64,000 bases of DNA, taken from Mauremys mutica. Its lineage: Eukaryota; Chordata; Testudines; Geoemydidae. The notes beneath the pieces were generated by a model that worked only from the letters and a program-made list of their open reading frames with translations, did no database searches and was not told where the DNA came from. Shown piece by piece: positions 11,111 to 22,366 of this stretch; positions within the stretch are counted from its first letter, which is position 1, and the number at the start of each line of letters is the position of its first letter. The position numbers and the translations under genes are program-made. The DNA lies in NCBI RefSeq assembly GCF_020497125.1, contig NC_059082.1, positions 21,069,965 to 21,133,964 on the forward strand, read 5' to 3'.

Positions 11111-12197
11111 CGTGCTGCAGAGTGCAGCTGTCTGGGAGCTGACCTTGTCTGCCTCATCTTTCTTATGGATCCAAACATCAAACTATCACAATGCAAAATT
11201 AGGGGAAACTCAGGAATCTGTTCTCCTACAGGTAAATGGTTCCCCACTTTCTGTTCAAGTAAAACCTTCCTTCCTAGGTTTTACTCAGAAGTGTGAATTC
11301 TCTTTAGCTCTTTGTTGCTGTTTTTTGCAGAAAGGGGCCAATCATCTGAAGGACTTGGAGAAAGATTTTTTGGCCTTATCTCTTTTGGCCTGTCTCCAGC
11401 TCAGAGAAGGACAGTTTTTGTTTGAGAGGGTTCAGAAATAGCAAGGAAGAGCTTATTGTTATTATTTATACAACACTTTGTACAGCACTTTAAAGACATA
11501 TAAAAGGAATGATCTCTGCCACAAAGATATTGATATGTAAATAATTATTAATGTAAATGGGAAAAGGGGGGGATTGTTTATTTGTGCTCTTGTATGACCC
11601 TCTTTCATTTAAAAAAACAGCAGGAAAGATGGGTGCGTGATTTATTTTAACAGTGTTTGGCTTTTAAACTGGATTGATGTTTTATTGGATGCTGTTCTGC
11701 TTTTAAATAAAGAAGTATTTTCTTTTTACACATTAATGTGTAATGTATTTCTTGAGGGCATATTCTCTAGTTACTAGGTTCAGTGCTGGTGTGGTAGGGG
11801 TTTGTGTTGAAATTATGGTTTGCCCAGGTAGCATGGTACTAGGATGCTCTATGACCTCTGACCTGAGAATGTTATGCTGTTCAGTTACTTTGCCGTCTGT
11901 GAAAATGGGGAATGATTTACATTCATGAGAAACAGATTTACAATTATCATAAATTTCATGATACACTGTCTTTACACACTGCATCATACAAGGGCCACAC
12001 AAACCCTAACTGACCAGGAGAACTGCAAGCTAGCTTGTTCACAACCATTAATAAAGTTACCAGAATTGTCCCACTGATGTCTGACATCTGTACTTCAAAA
12101 GCTATTTTGTAAAGAAGCCAGCGCCTTTATGGTACAAAACATAATTACTTGGAAAATATGTCCGATGATGACATGCCAGAACCATATAATAAAAAGG
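11111..12197. other. AT-rich sequence, nothing recognised
   Basis: No gene is supported. ATTATTATTTATACAACACTTTGTACAGCAC (near 11458) resembles the head of an old SINE but is too short to assign. Confidence 0.4.
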
Positions 12198-12742
12198 ATC
12201 TAGGCCAGATTTACAGCTGGTGTAAATCAGCTTCAATGGACAGCTGATTTTAAAAGAGCTACAGCATTTTACCGGTACATCATCTGAAGATCCAACCGCC
12301 TATGTCCAAATCAAGGTTATATCAGTCCCACTCCTTCTAATCTGAGGTTTCTTTAGTTTAGATGGGCATGTGACATTCAATAAGCAATGTTCTTCACTAA
12401 AGAGAAGAAGATGAGAGTACTGGGTAGGATCAGGAGGTGCCAAATGGTAGCAAGAGATAAATTTTATTTACCAATACAGCTCACTACAGTAGTTGTTATT
12501 AAAAAGTCAGTGGCTATCAACAATTACCATAAAGTGGCAGCTGAGACTCCGCTATTACTTCCAATTCTAGATACAGGAAATATTGTAATAGCTCAAACAG
12601 CAATGAGTGGTAAATTGGTAATGCTGCCTGCTGTATGAGAATGCCATTATGATAAGCTCCCTGGACTAGATTATAATATCCAAGGAACTATAGTTGATCC
12701 TAAGGATTCTGCTCTCATCACTAATCCTGCTGCTAAATTTAT

Positions 12743-12823
12743 GGCCCTGGTTCAGCAAAACAGGTAAGCACGTGTTAATGGCTATCCCTATTCTGCAAAG
12801 CACTTATGTGCTTAAGTCCCATT
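12743..12823. repeat. palindromic MITE relic interrupted by a hAT insertion
   Basis: GGCCCTGGTTCAGCAAAACAGGTAAGCACG and TTCTGCAAAGCACTTATGTGCTTAAGTCCCATTAATG match the style of the long palindromic copies at 574 and 45664. Its right part is cut by the hAT element whose target duplication starts at 12824. Confidence 0.45.
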
Positions 12824-12831
12824 AATGTTAC

Positions 12832-13172
12832 CATAGGTGCTGACTCCGTGGGTGCTTCGGGGCTGGAGCACCCACACGAAAAAAAATAGTGGGTGCTCAG
12901 CACTCACTGACAGCCCCACCAATCAGCTCCTCTCCCTCCCTCTCAGTGCCCCCCGCCTGCCGTGAATCAGCTGTTCAACGGCATGCAGGAGGCTCGGGGG
13001 GAGAAGCAGGGGGCAGGAAGAGGCGGAGCAAGGATGGGGCGCACTCGTTGGAGGGGGCGGAACGGGATGGGAAGAGGTGGGGTGGGAACAGAAAGAGGCA
13101 GGATGTGGATGGGACCTGCGATGGAGCGGGAGTTCGAGCACCCCCTGGGAAATTAGAAAGTTGGCGCCTATG
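12832..13172. mobile_element. non-autonomous hAT MITE (CATAGGTGC...GCGCCTATG)
   Basis: Terminal inverted repeats CATAGGTGC and GCGCCTATG bound 341 bp of GC-rich, non-coding sequence. Flanking 8-bp direct repeats are AATGTTAC (12824-12831) and AATGTTAA (13173-13180), seven of eight identical. An 8-bp duplication is the hallmark of the hAT superfamily. The short open frames inside on both strands are products of GC-rich composition, not genes. The inner part is shared with the element at 45095. Confidence 0.85.
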
Positions 13173-13180
13173 AATGTTAA

Positions 13181-13359
13181 TAATGAATTTGAACCTACAT
13201 GACCTATCAGCTGGTTGCACTAACTGATGCCTTGCTCACATCAAGTCCTCTGAGACACTGCAGAATAACCAGCTCTTTTTCATTAGGGGGTGGTAGTCAT
13301 TTATTTTTCAAGCATTTCCTCTAAACTATAGACAGTACAAGTCATCTCCTTATTTCTAT
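13181..13359. other. short unique spacer
   Basis: Ordinary AT-rich sequence between two transposon relics. Nothing recognised. Confidence 0.4.
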
Positions 13360-13369
13360 TAATTATATT

Positions 13370-13860
13370 TAAGTCTATGATTTGTCAGGGATATTTTTAG
13401 TAAAAGTCATGGACAGGTCATGGGCAATGACCAAAAATTCATGGAAGCTGTGACCTGTCACTGACTTTTACTAAAAAACATCACTGACAAAATGGGGAGG
13501 AGGGTCCAGCACCCAATGCATGCAGCAGCAGGGAGCTGTGGCCCCCTGCCCGTGGCTGGGAGGGACTCCTGATCGCGGGACTAGGAGCTGGGCCGGATCC
13601 CCTATTGCCCTGCAGGGCAGGGCTGGGAGCCCACGGCAACTAGGAACTCCAGGGTCCCTTGCCACTGGTTGGGGCTGGGATCTATGGGATCCACTGCTGC
13701 CAGCGGGGGCTGGGGAATTGCAGGAGGGGGTGCGGCAGCTGGTCTGGCATGGGAGGGTCCCCCCCGCTAACCGGTGGTGGCTGGGCTGCTGCGAGGCCCA
13801 GTGTCACTGAGGTTGTGGAAAGTCACGGAATCCGTGACTTCCATGACATACTCAAAGCTT
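13370..13860. mobile_element. fold-back MITE with TTTTTAGTAAAAGTCA arms
   Basis: A 491-bp element lies between direct repeats TAATTATATT at 13360-13369 and 13861-13870. Near the left end, TTTTTAGTAAAAGTCATGGA pairs with TGACTTTTACTAAAAA (about 13394-13480), making an imperfect hairpin. A second small palindrome, GTCACGGAATCCGTGAC, lies at 13822-13838. The middle is GC-rich filler. A relative with the same arms occurs at 38934-39227. Superfamily is uncertain; an extended duplication of 8-10 bp is compatible with hAT. Confidence 0.75.
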
Positions 13861-13929
13861 TAATTATATTATTGAGTAGTCTTTGTATTTGTCCTACCTA
13901 GAGACCCCAAACTAGCCCCCAAACTAGCC

Positions 13930-14155
13930 TCAGGCTCAGCGCATTACACAGAAAGAGACATTCCCTGCCGCAAAGAGCCTGCAACCTAAATGGACAAGAT
14001 AGACATAGGGTGGGAGAAAGAAAGGATTATTACAGAGGTACAGAGAAATTAAATGACTTGCCCAAGATCACACAGGAAAGTTTGTGGAAGAGCCAGGAAT
14101 TGAACCCACATCTTCTAAGCCCCATTCTCGTTCCTTAACCATAAGTACCAAAAAG
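13930..14155 (-). mobile_element. MIR/CORE-type SINE
   Basis: The + strand reads as the complement of a MIR-like SINE: ACAGAGGTACAGAGAAATTAAATGACTTGCCCAAGATCACACAGGAAAG, then GAGCCAGGAATTGAACCCACATC, then a tRNA-like start region ending CCTTAACCA. TTGAACCC corresponds to the pol III B-box complement. The element runs right to left, with the SINE head near 14150 and the tail near 13935. Confidence 0.75.
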
Positions 14156-15602
14156 AAATATAAACAATCAAATAGTAACATAATTAATGACTCTCTCAGA
14201 AATGGCATTAAGAACCTATCATGGCATCAACTTATCAAATATCATGAAATATTAGTCCCCACAAAATTAATTTCCAGTTACTCACTTATGGGAATACATA
14301 CATTTTTTAAATCAAATTAGAATTGGTGAAAATATCCATACTGACCCCTAGAAGCACCCAGAACCTATCTGAAAAGAAAGTTGTTATTGTAGCTCTTATT
14401 TGGAAAGTTCCCATTTTAAGAACTGCAATTTTGACCTCCTCCTCTGCGTTTTTAAGGTATGTTCTTTGCCATAGTATTTGCACTGTTAGTATTTATGGCT
14501 CATCACAACATGTACAAGTGCAGGGGTTGGCACCACCATCTTGCACGACGGATACTTGACAAAATTACTGTACATAGTGACGGACATTGGGGCGGACATT
14601 TTGAAAAATTAACATGGCCCTCAAAAATTTTACCATGGACACTTGTGTCCGTGTACGGACACATTGCTGACCACTGGTACTGTGTATAATTTGCCATTTA
14701 CCTAGTACAGCTGCGTTTCAGAGGAGGTTGAGTTGACGGGGAGCGGGGTAGTAGTCAGGCTTTAAAACTTACTAGCTGTTCAAAGATTATTTTCCAGCCA
14801 AACCTGGTCCTTTAGAAAAAGAATGGACCTCCTGCCCCTTGAGCTTTGACATCTCATGTTAATGAAATTGATACCAGCTTTTCTGGACATGCCCAAAGGG
14901 CTGGCAAATTCCAGATTGCTGCTTGACCTTGTGTGTTAGTGAGCTGTGTTTTCAATCTGCGCTGACCCAGGGTCCAGTCCTGCTACCAATGTACACACAA
15001 ATCCTGGAGGTGGGCAAATAGTGAAAAGGATTTTTCATAGAATTTGTGGGAATAAAACAAATGAATTCATTTCAGCCATGCTCATGATCCTTTTGTGTTT
15101 GCTTTCTACCGCCACTGCAGAAACCATCATTTTCTCGCGTGCTTATTCACAGAAAGCACATCTGAAAGTTCCATGTGAAAGTATTCACAGAAACCAAATG
15201 CTAAATAGGCAACAAGTCACCACTCGTGCTGGAATAATTTGCACACACATGCAATCAGGGCACACCGAGATGATATCATGTGACCAATCATAAGCAAGTA
15301 ACACAGCTTGAATAGCCAATATTGAACAAGCACACAGGACTGTTCCAAATCAAACCACAGAGATAAAAAATATTTAATAGTCATCTGAGTAATCTGGAGA
15401 AATGAATACATTCATGGGAATTGCTACCTCCTTGCAGACAGCCCGCAAAGCAGAAAAGAAGCTGATTTTGTCTTAGAAGCTATTCCTTGCGAAATATTTA
15501 CTCTGCGTTACTCAGAGAACTCCCATTGGCTTCTAAGGAAGTTCCAGTCTTGAAACGATGACAGGACAGGCCACTCTGTCTGTACCTACACTCCTAAATA
15601 AA
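14156..15602. other. no recognised gene or repeat
   Basis: Small overlapping frames on both strands show no domain content. GGACATTGGGGCGGACATTTTG and CACTTGTGTCCGTGTACGGACACA (14580-14665) form weak palindromes. A family could not be named. Confidence 0.4.
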
Positions 15603-15675
15603 GGTCTTGCTCCTGCTCTCATTGAGATCAATGGGAGTTTTGCCAAGTTTCTTTAATGTTAAGACTGGGTTCAAA
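15603..15675. repeat. palindromic MITE relic (ATTGAGATCAATGGGAG core)
   Basis: GGTCTTGCTCCTGCTCTCATTGAGATCAATGGGAGTTTTGCC fits the short palindromic family. The right arm (AAGACTGGGTTCAAAG) is decayed. Confidence 0.4.
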
Positions 15676-15791
15676 GTTTGGTTCTCATAGGAGAAGTCTG
15701 AACACAAGGCAGTTGTGCTAGGAGAATGTCACTATATGAGCATGCTGGTCACAGGGAAATACAGCTTTTGCCCCAAACACACAGAATAGAT

Positions 15792-16125
15792 TAACAGTTC
15801 TCAACCAGAGGTCCAGGGTCCCCTGGGGGGCCACCACGGCATTAGACTCACTGGGGCCCAGGGCAGAAAGATGAAGCACCGCCATCCAGGACTGAAGCCT
15901 GGGACACTGGGCCTCACCACCCGGGGTTGAAGCTGAAGCCTGAGCAACTTAGCTTTGTGGAGCTCCCTATGGCATGGGGCCCCGGGGAATTGCCCTGCTT
16001 GCTACCCCCTAGCCCTGGCCCTGGCTTTTATATGCAGGAAAAGAGTTGCTGTGGCACAGGCGGGCTGCGGAGTTTTTATAGCATGTTGGGGGGGCCTCAG
16101 AAGGAAAAAAGGTTGAGAACCCCTG
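15792..16125. mobile_element. non-autonomous hAT (GGTTCTCAACC...GGTTGAGAACCCCTG)
   Basis: The left terminus contains CAGTTCTCAACC and the right terminus GGTTGAGAACCCCTG. The 8-bp flanks are GAATAGAT (15784-15791) and GAACAGAT (16126-16133), seven of eight identical, which supports a hAT insertion. The 334-bp interior is GC-rich and has no transposase. The left end has lost one or two bases of the usual CAGGGGTTCTCAACC terminus. Confidence 0.85.
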
Positions 16126-16259
16126 GAACAGATAAAGCACTGCATCAAAACATGAGTAAATAAATCATTAGCAAGTGTTATTAATTTCACACTTTTATCT
16201 TTCGCAGCCCTAAGTGTGTTAAGAAATTTTTGATAAATTTTCCAATTATATTTGCTCAA

Positions 16260-16480
16260 GAGCATTGGCAAAACAATCTGGGCTATTAATGAGATGTTTG
16301 GTGCAAATTAATCATTAACTGGACACTCAGCATTCTGAAATAAAACTTGCTTTGCAGTGTGTTTTTATTAGGCATAGCCAGGCTTAGGAAATGTTAATAT
16401 CCTTAATAGATTTGCATCATAACTTGATGGACATTTACTATGAAAGTGCTAAGTTATGATGGATTGAATACAGATTCCAC
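16260..16480. other. possible conserved non-coding element
   Basis: Repeat-free, AT-rich but complex sequence with homeodomain-like words (TTAATGAG, AAATTAATCATTAA) and an octamer-like ATTTGCAT (reading AGATTTGCATCATAAC near 16410). The call rests only on texture. No alignment was possible. Confidence 0.25.
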
Positions 16481-18244
16481 TATATGAGCCAAGTTCTCTG
16501 GTCTGTTTTTGCTGCCTTTGCGCTGCTCAAGAACGAAGCTGAAATCTCCGTAATTTCCCAGTTTGGGATATATCCAGCAAGGGGGAGTCCCCAGCAGAGG
16601 TCTACTGGAGCAGCCTCTGCTGGCTCTTCCACATTCCCTCCCTTGCAGATTCTAGCACAGATTATATTGGAGTTGGCAGCAGGAGTGCTCCTTCAGGACA
16701 ATTACCACCTGTCAAAGTTAGAGCAGCCCCCCTGCTGCTGTGAACAGCTGGAGCCAGGGCAGAAAATCAGAGAAGTGGAACCAACTTCCAGACCCAGCAT
16801 AAGGTGGACACAGTAGAGAATCTGGCCCTATTTGTAGTCATCTGGAAAGAGCTCTTTTTCTTTGTCTTTTTTGTCAATCAAATAAGCTGTAGCTAGAAAG
16901 TAAAAACAGTAACAAACCATATAGTGCTATTATTATAATAAGTGAGTGATTACTGTTAATGCATGCTGTATAGATGATTTTACACTCAAAGACACATACG
17001 GGCTCTATCCAACAATCGCATGCATTTATATATATAAAACCCTTTTAGCAGATAGACTATATATGCAATGTACCTGTTGTTATTTTCCATATTGTATGTA
17101 TCACTGTATGTCAATGACTCCTAGTGGGAACAGTTCTTGCATAACAGAATTATAGTTTATCTAAAAATAACAACTGCATAGAAATTATGAAAACAAAATC
17201 AGCCTTAATATCCATTAAGATTCATTCCATTGTTTTAACCTTGTAGTCACACAACACACAATGTTTTCCCCCAGCTACTTGCCTACTTCCTTTTTAAAGG
17301 TATTTATACTAGAAATTAATATCATTGCCTGTTCGTTATAAAGCATAATTATTCTCTGCTCAGAGACATTCTACTTACATTCCTTCAGGAACTGAGCCTT
17401 TCTTAGCTTCAGTTCATGACTCTTGTTCTTGCATTTGACACAAGTTCAAATGGGATCATAGCATCTATCCTCTCACTTCTCTTCAGAATTGTATATACTT
17501 CAATAGGTTCATCTCTTTCTCTCTCATCTGTAAAGAGTTTAGAGATGGGGATTTTTTTTTAGCCTTTCTGTAAAAACCAAGTCCCTTGGTTCTTGCAACA
17601 TTATGGTTGCCATCTGTTTTATTTTATGCATTTCCCTGATATTCTATCTGTAACAAGTTGACCTGACATTATCATGTTTCACATGTGTCCTGATAAGTCC
17701 CTTGTATTCTGCCAATAGTCCTACTACTTAGTAAATATAGTTATTATACACACATTTACATAGTTACATTTGTTCCTTTTTAAAATTGGTTGGGTTTTGA
17801 CACTGTTTAGTCTTTAATGTTCTCCAGGTCATAGAGGCTGCACATGGATTTATTCACTAGGTGGAGGCACTGAGCAACTGAGCTCCAGTGACCAGCAAGC
17901 TAAAGGCTAAGAATCAACATCGCCCAAGGATCATAAAGGAACGCAGCAGGGCCCATTGGTCCTAAGCTGGAGGGGGGGGGGGGAGAAAGAGTCCCTTTGC
18001 AGGGAGTAGCAAAGAGATTTTATTGTGCTTGGGGGAAATTCAGAACTGATGCGTAAGGTGATGCAAAAGTTGGACTTCTTTACACTCATTCAAATTCCGT
18101 AATCTACTTACAGCAGCTCTATCTGTGTGTCAGGGAGTCTAAATGAGCGCTGAAAACCTGGAAGACAAAGTAAGTTACAATAGGACAGTGACTACTTTAA
18201 CTTCCTGTTTATTTTGGTTCCTCAAGCTGTATATTATGTACAAA
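16481..18244. other. AT-rich sequence, nothing recognised
   Basis: No gene or clear repeat family. A poly-G run lies near 17971-17982. Confidence 0.4.
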
Positions 18245-18332
18245 GGGACAGATCCTCAATTGGTGTAAATGGGCACAGGTCAACTTGTTTCAATGCAGCT
18301 CTGACCATTTATGCCAACTGAGGAATTAACCC
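18245..18332. repeat. palindromic MITE relic (GGTGTAAAT type)
   Basis: GGGACAGATCCTCAATTGGTGTAAATGGG is mirrored by TTTATGCCAACTGAGGAATTAACCC. The centre includes TTCAATGCAGC. It belongs with the palindromic set, in the subtype with GTGTAAAT arms (compare 36245 and 58739). Confidence 0.5.
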
Positions 18333-19692
18333 AATGTCTTTATAAATAGAGCACATTTGAGCATGGGTGAAATTTATCAGAGGGCTAGGACATCCTTTGT
18401 GTCATAACTCAGCATAATAATTCTGGGTCAAATTCTACCTTCAGTGACAAATAAGAAAGTGCACTGATTACCTCTACAGCTGGTTCTCTTAAAATGTCAG
18501 CATTTGCCACACGATTGTATCTCAGATGACACAGTTTCTCTCTATACTTTGAAAATCAATTATAAAATATAATTGTGTGATGATATCAGTTGCCAGCTGT
18601 TGACTATTTACTGGCAGCTACTATATCTGTGAGTCTACGTTGAACACATATCTTTAGGGATCAAATTTTACAAGGAGTTTCAACTCTCTCCTCCAATATT
18701 GCAGGTGCAGTTAATTTCAGGCACAAGTGCTAGTATTTAGGTGTTTGCACCCACATGAGTTAATCAATCAGACAGTTGCTACAGGTTCAAATACTAAAAT
18801 TTTGGCCCATAATTAATTTCACTTGCAGGTGATTTAAAGGAAAAATATATGGCCCTAGATTGGGCAGAAAATTGCTATACGAGCTGTAAACTCCAAGACT
18901 ACTGTACAAAACCTATACGTTCACTAGAATACTGTAGGTCAATAGGTCTATGCTAGGAGTTACTGGTTGAAGGCAAGGAAGAAATGAGGATACTAATATG
19001 GTAGCTTTTGTAATGAAAAAGAGGAGGGACCATTTATGAACAAGGTAAAGAAAATGTGATACCTTTATTGAATCAACATAGTGTGAATTTTATTATAGAG
19101 CTTTTGCACCAAAATCCAATTCTCTTTACATGCTGGAAGATTTTACAGGGCTTTGGTGACTTCTTAACTGTGAATTGCATAACTATAAGACAGAGAGATT
19201 TCCATTGCATGACAAGATGGCTAAGTTCAACTCCTCTATGGGAGGTGTATTTAGCACTTTAAACATTTTCTTTGCATTTAGCCCCACAACACTTGGTCAG
19301 TATTTTGTCCAAATGTGAGAAAAAATTATGGATTTCTTATATTCTCATTTCAAAGAGCCATGTTTACCATGGAGAAAAAGAAAATATTTGCCCTGGACAA
19401 ATTCCTGAATGCTCAAAATGAAACCACCGCAAACCCCAAACCTGTGAAAATTTTTAATTTTTCGTATGAAAAAATCTATAACAAAGTTAAATTGTGACTT
19501 TCATGCTACACCCTAGTTTAGGCTTTCCTCCCAACAATTAAATAAAAGGTGGTAAGGGTTGTTTTAGTGATAAGAGTGGTGGATATTCTTGGACTAGGCA
19601 GCAATACAGTACTCTTTCCTGTCCTTCAGCATGGGGAACATGCTCCAGCAATCCAGCCATCATAGTGTCCCATAGGGGGTGGGGGAGGATTA
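18333..19692. other. AT-rich sequence, possible decayed repeat at 19310-19490
   Basis: GAGAAAAAATTATGG and ACCTGTGAAAATTTTTAATTTTTCG recall the A/T-rich repeat at 40340 but are too decayed to align by eye. No gene is supported. Confidence 0.35.
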
Positions 19693-19815
19693 GGATGACC
19701 AGGCAGCAAGTATGAAAAAATCGGGATGGGTGGGGGCGGGGTAATAGGAGCCTATATAAATAAAAGACCCAAAAATCGGGACTGTCCCTATAAAATCAGG
19801 ACATCTGGTCACCTT
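19693..19815. mobile_element. PIF/Harbinger-like MITE (GGATGACCAG...CTGGTCACC)
   Basis: Terminal inverted repeats GGATGACCAG and CTGGTCACC flank about 123 bp, bordered on each side by TTA. A TTA/TWA 3-bp duplication is characteristic of PIF/Harbinger. Internal sequence includes AAAATCGGGATGGG and AAAAATCGGGACTGTCCCTATAAAATCAGGACAT. A fragment of the same type seems to lie at 51765-51825. Confidence 0.65.
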
Positions 19816-19844
19816 AGGTGGGGGGAGGCATTACTACCAAAACA

Positions 19845-20660
19845 AGTTAGAACAGTCCAGGGTCATAAAGGTGGTGTCCTGCCTGCTCCACCCCTCTTTT
19901 GAAGAGTCCTGGGCTAAGCACAACCCAGCCAACCCAATTAGCAGGGCCACAATCTTTGTTAGTTATTTCACTATCCAGGGAGTTTGATGCAGGTGCTGAT
20001 GTATTCCAGCTCTGGGTAGAGTTTCTTTTTTCCCTAAGGGAGCTGTTGTCTCTGTCCATACTGTATTAATGACACCCTGAAATGTGTCAACAGGTTGATG
20101 CTATAGAGTTTTAATTTCCTAGACTTACCATAAATATGTGGAAAAACCACCACAAGGGTGTAAGAGTGATGACAATACAGTACAACTGTGTGGTCTCTGG
20201 GGAGAATAATGGCCATGAGGAGTGGAACATAGAGCATCTCTGATGACAGCTCATTAAGAACTGAGTTTGTCTTGCAGTGTGTTCTGTAAGCAATTTGGGG
20301 CAGTAGTGCCCAGAACACTGGGCCTTAATCTTGATTGGGGTTTCTGGGCAGTAGTTTAATGAAATAATAATAATCTTCAGAGCAGTCAATAGTTTTCTGT
20401 AAGAAATCTGAGTCTGCTTCATTAATACAATTTTCTTGGTTTAGAATGACAGTATCTGCTCTTTTGTCAGCTGGCTTGATAAAGATGTTATTGGATTTTA
20501 GTGACTGCTTAGCTTTCCTTTCTAATGGAGAGTGATGGTAATGAATGTTATATGCGATTCTCAGTGGGTTGTAGACTCCAGGCCCGTTAGGAACAATATT
20601 CTGCATTTGCTCAGGAAACGCTTCTCTGATTTTTCCATGTTGCAGAACTGCCATTTGAGA
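19845..20660 (-). pseudogene. Penelope-like retroelement remnant (RT N-terminal part)
   Basis: On the minus strand, a frame at 20325-20654 contains NIFIKPADK followed by ADTVILNQENCI and EADSDFLQKT. This resembles the conserved start of Penelope-like reverse transcriptases, whose usual form is an ADKGG-type phrase followed by a VILN/VVMD-type phrase. Here the two glycines are replaced (PADKRAD). Further down the minus strand a frame around 19847-20059 carries MDRDNSSLREKRNSTQSWN, a phrase I recall from reptile retroelement copies but cannot assign to a domain. The catalytic core and the GIY-YIG endonuclease are missing and frames shift between the parts. Could alternatively be another LINE. 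Confidence 0.45.
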
Positions 20661-21645
20661 GAGCAGATTGCGGTGTCATCCACACTGTTCACAAATTGTT
20701 TGTAGCCATATTGGTCCTCACCATGAGCATATGTGTGCATTTTTCAAACGTCACAGAAACTTGCTGCCTTAAGGATAATAATAAACACCTTGTGCCATAT
20801 GGAACCATATGAATGAGAGTCCTTATAGATTTTAGCTAGGTGCTGCATGATTTGCTAGGATGGGCTATGTTCTGAGCATCTTTAGTGACTGAAGATAATA
20901 GCCATTCATGTGGTTAAAAACAATCTCTCTCTTCACAAACCCAGCTTAATTAGGTTTGCTGCAATTTTCTATGATAATTTAGTTCTGCCTTTGCTTTTTG
21001 GCTGGCAGATCATCCCTGGAAACCTCTTATAGAATTTCCTGTTGACTGCAATGATACTCAGTTAGGACAAAACTGATCACTGCTGCCTTCCCTGCTGTTG
21101 AATTCAATCAACAAGCCATACATAACTCTCTACAAGTAGCAAACACCAGTGAGGTCAGAATCTGAAAACTGGCTGTTTGACACAAAGAACAAAATGATCA
21201 TATAACTGATTGTGCCAGCACTTGCATCAGAGTGTAACAGATGAATGCACCAGTCCATTGAGTAACCTTGCCAACTTTTTTTTTTAATTAGTTTTCTCCT
21301 TGTAAATCAAGGAAACCATTCACTCATATACAAAGATACAACCACCAGTGCAAAGGGGGAAATATTAGGAAAATGACAATACTGTAACTTGCACAATCTT
21401 TTTTGTTACAGAAGAGAAGACACCTCTGTCCCCTTCCCCAAGCCACAAAGACTTGGCTTTGCGATGATCATTCCTCTATAGGAGATGAATGGAAAGCAGT
21501 TTCTTCTGGGGCTATCAACTGTCACCCTGAAATGGCCAGAGCTGAACACAAGGCCACTGCCATGCTCTAGCCTTCCACTTCATGATGGCACCAGAAATGA
21601 GGAACAAGCACAAGTCTCAGGCTCATAACCACATGGATGCCCTTT
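20661..21645. other. no recognised gene or repeat
   Basis: Mixed AT-rich sequence; nothing supported. It may include more decayed Penelope-like sequence upstream of the RT fragment on the minus strand. Confidence 0.35.
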
Positions 21646-21650
21646 GTGCC

Positions 21651-22366
21651 TGTAGACGAGCAGACTCACCCCTGCGGCACCTCCTGCTGGTGACATCGGG
21701 GATTAGCTCGGTTCCAGCCCCAAAGCGCCCTCTGCAGGCCAGTGATCCGTCTGTCCTCTGGCCCCCGTGTCCCTCCCTGGACCCAATGCCCTTTTACATG
21801 GGGTGCTGCTCCCTGGCAGTAACCCCTTTCTCTCAGGGTCTCCCGTCCCCAGGGAACCCCCACCCTCTATCCCCACCTTGCCTCAGTATATGGCTACTGC
21901 CAGTCATTGTCTAGCCCCACGTCCTGGGGCAGACTGCAGTATCAGCCTACTCATCACTGGCAAGGAGGGTTTGGACCTGCTGCCTTGGCCTACCCCTGGG
22001 CTGCCCTCTGCAACCCCCAGTATCTATTAGCCCAATGCTAGGCCGCAGCCTGGGGCTTTCCAGGCCAGAGCTCCCCAGCTCCTCTGCCTTTCCGCAGCCC
22101 TGCTTCACTCAGGTACCTTACGTCCAGTTCCCTGCAGCCAGGCCCATCTCCCTCTACAGCTAGAGAGAGACTGACTTGGCTTCTGGCTCACAGCCTCTTA
22201 TAGGGGCCAGCTGGGCCTGACTGGAGCATGGCCACAGCTGAGCCTACTTTCCCCAATCAGCCCAGGCTCCTTGCCCCAGCCTAAAGGCTGCTTTCTCCAG
22301 CCACAGCCCCTTCCCAGGGCTGTTTTTAACCCCTTCAGGGCAGGAGCAGGGGTCCACCCAGCTACA
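21651..22366 (-). mobile_element. solo LTR (TGTAGCTGGGTGG...CTACA)
   Basis: On the minus strand the LTR begins TGTAGCTGGGTGGACCCC (at 22366) and ends in TCGTCTACA (at 21651). It thus has TG/CA boundaries and is 716 bp long. Flanks are GTGCC (21646-21650) and ATGCC (22367-22371), a 5-bp duplication with one mismatch. It aligns by eye along its length with the 5' LTR at 24943-25627, for example at the GAAGGGGTTAAA and CTAGAGA regions. No internal sequence lies on either side, so this is a solo LTR formed by recombination. Minus-strand orientation is set by TG at 22366. Confidence 0.85.
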
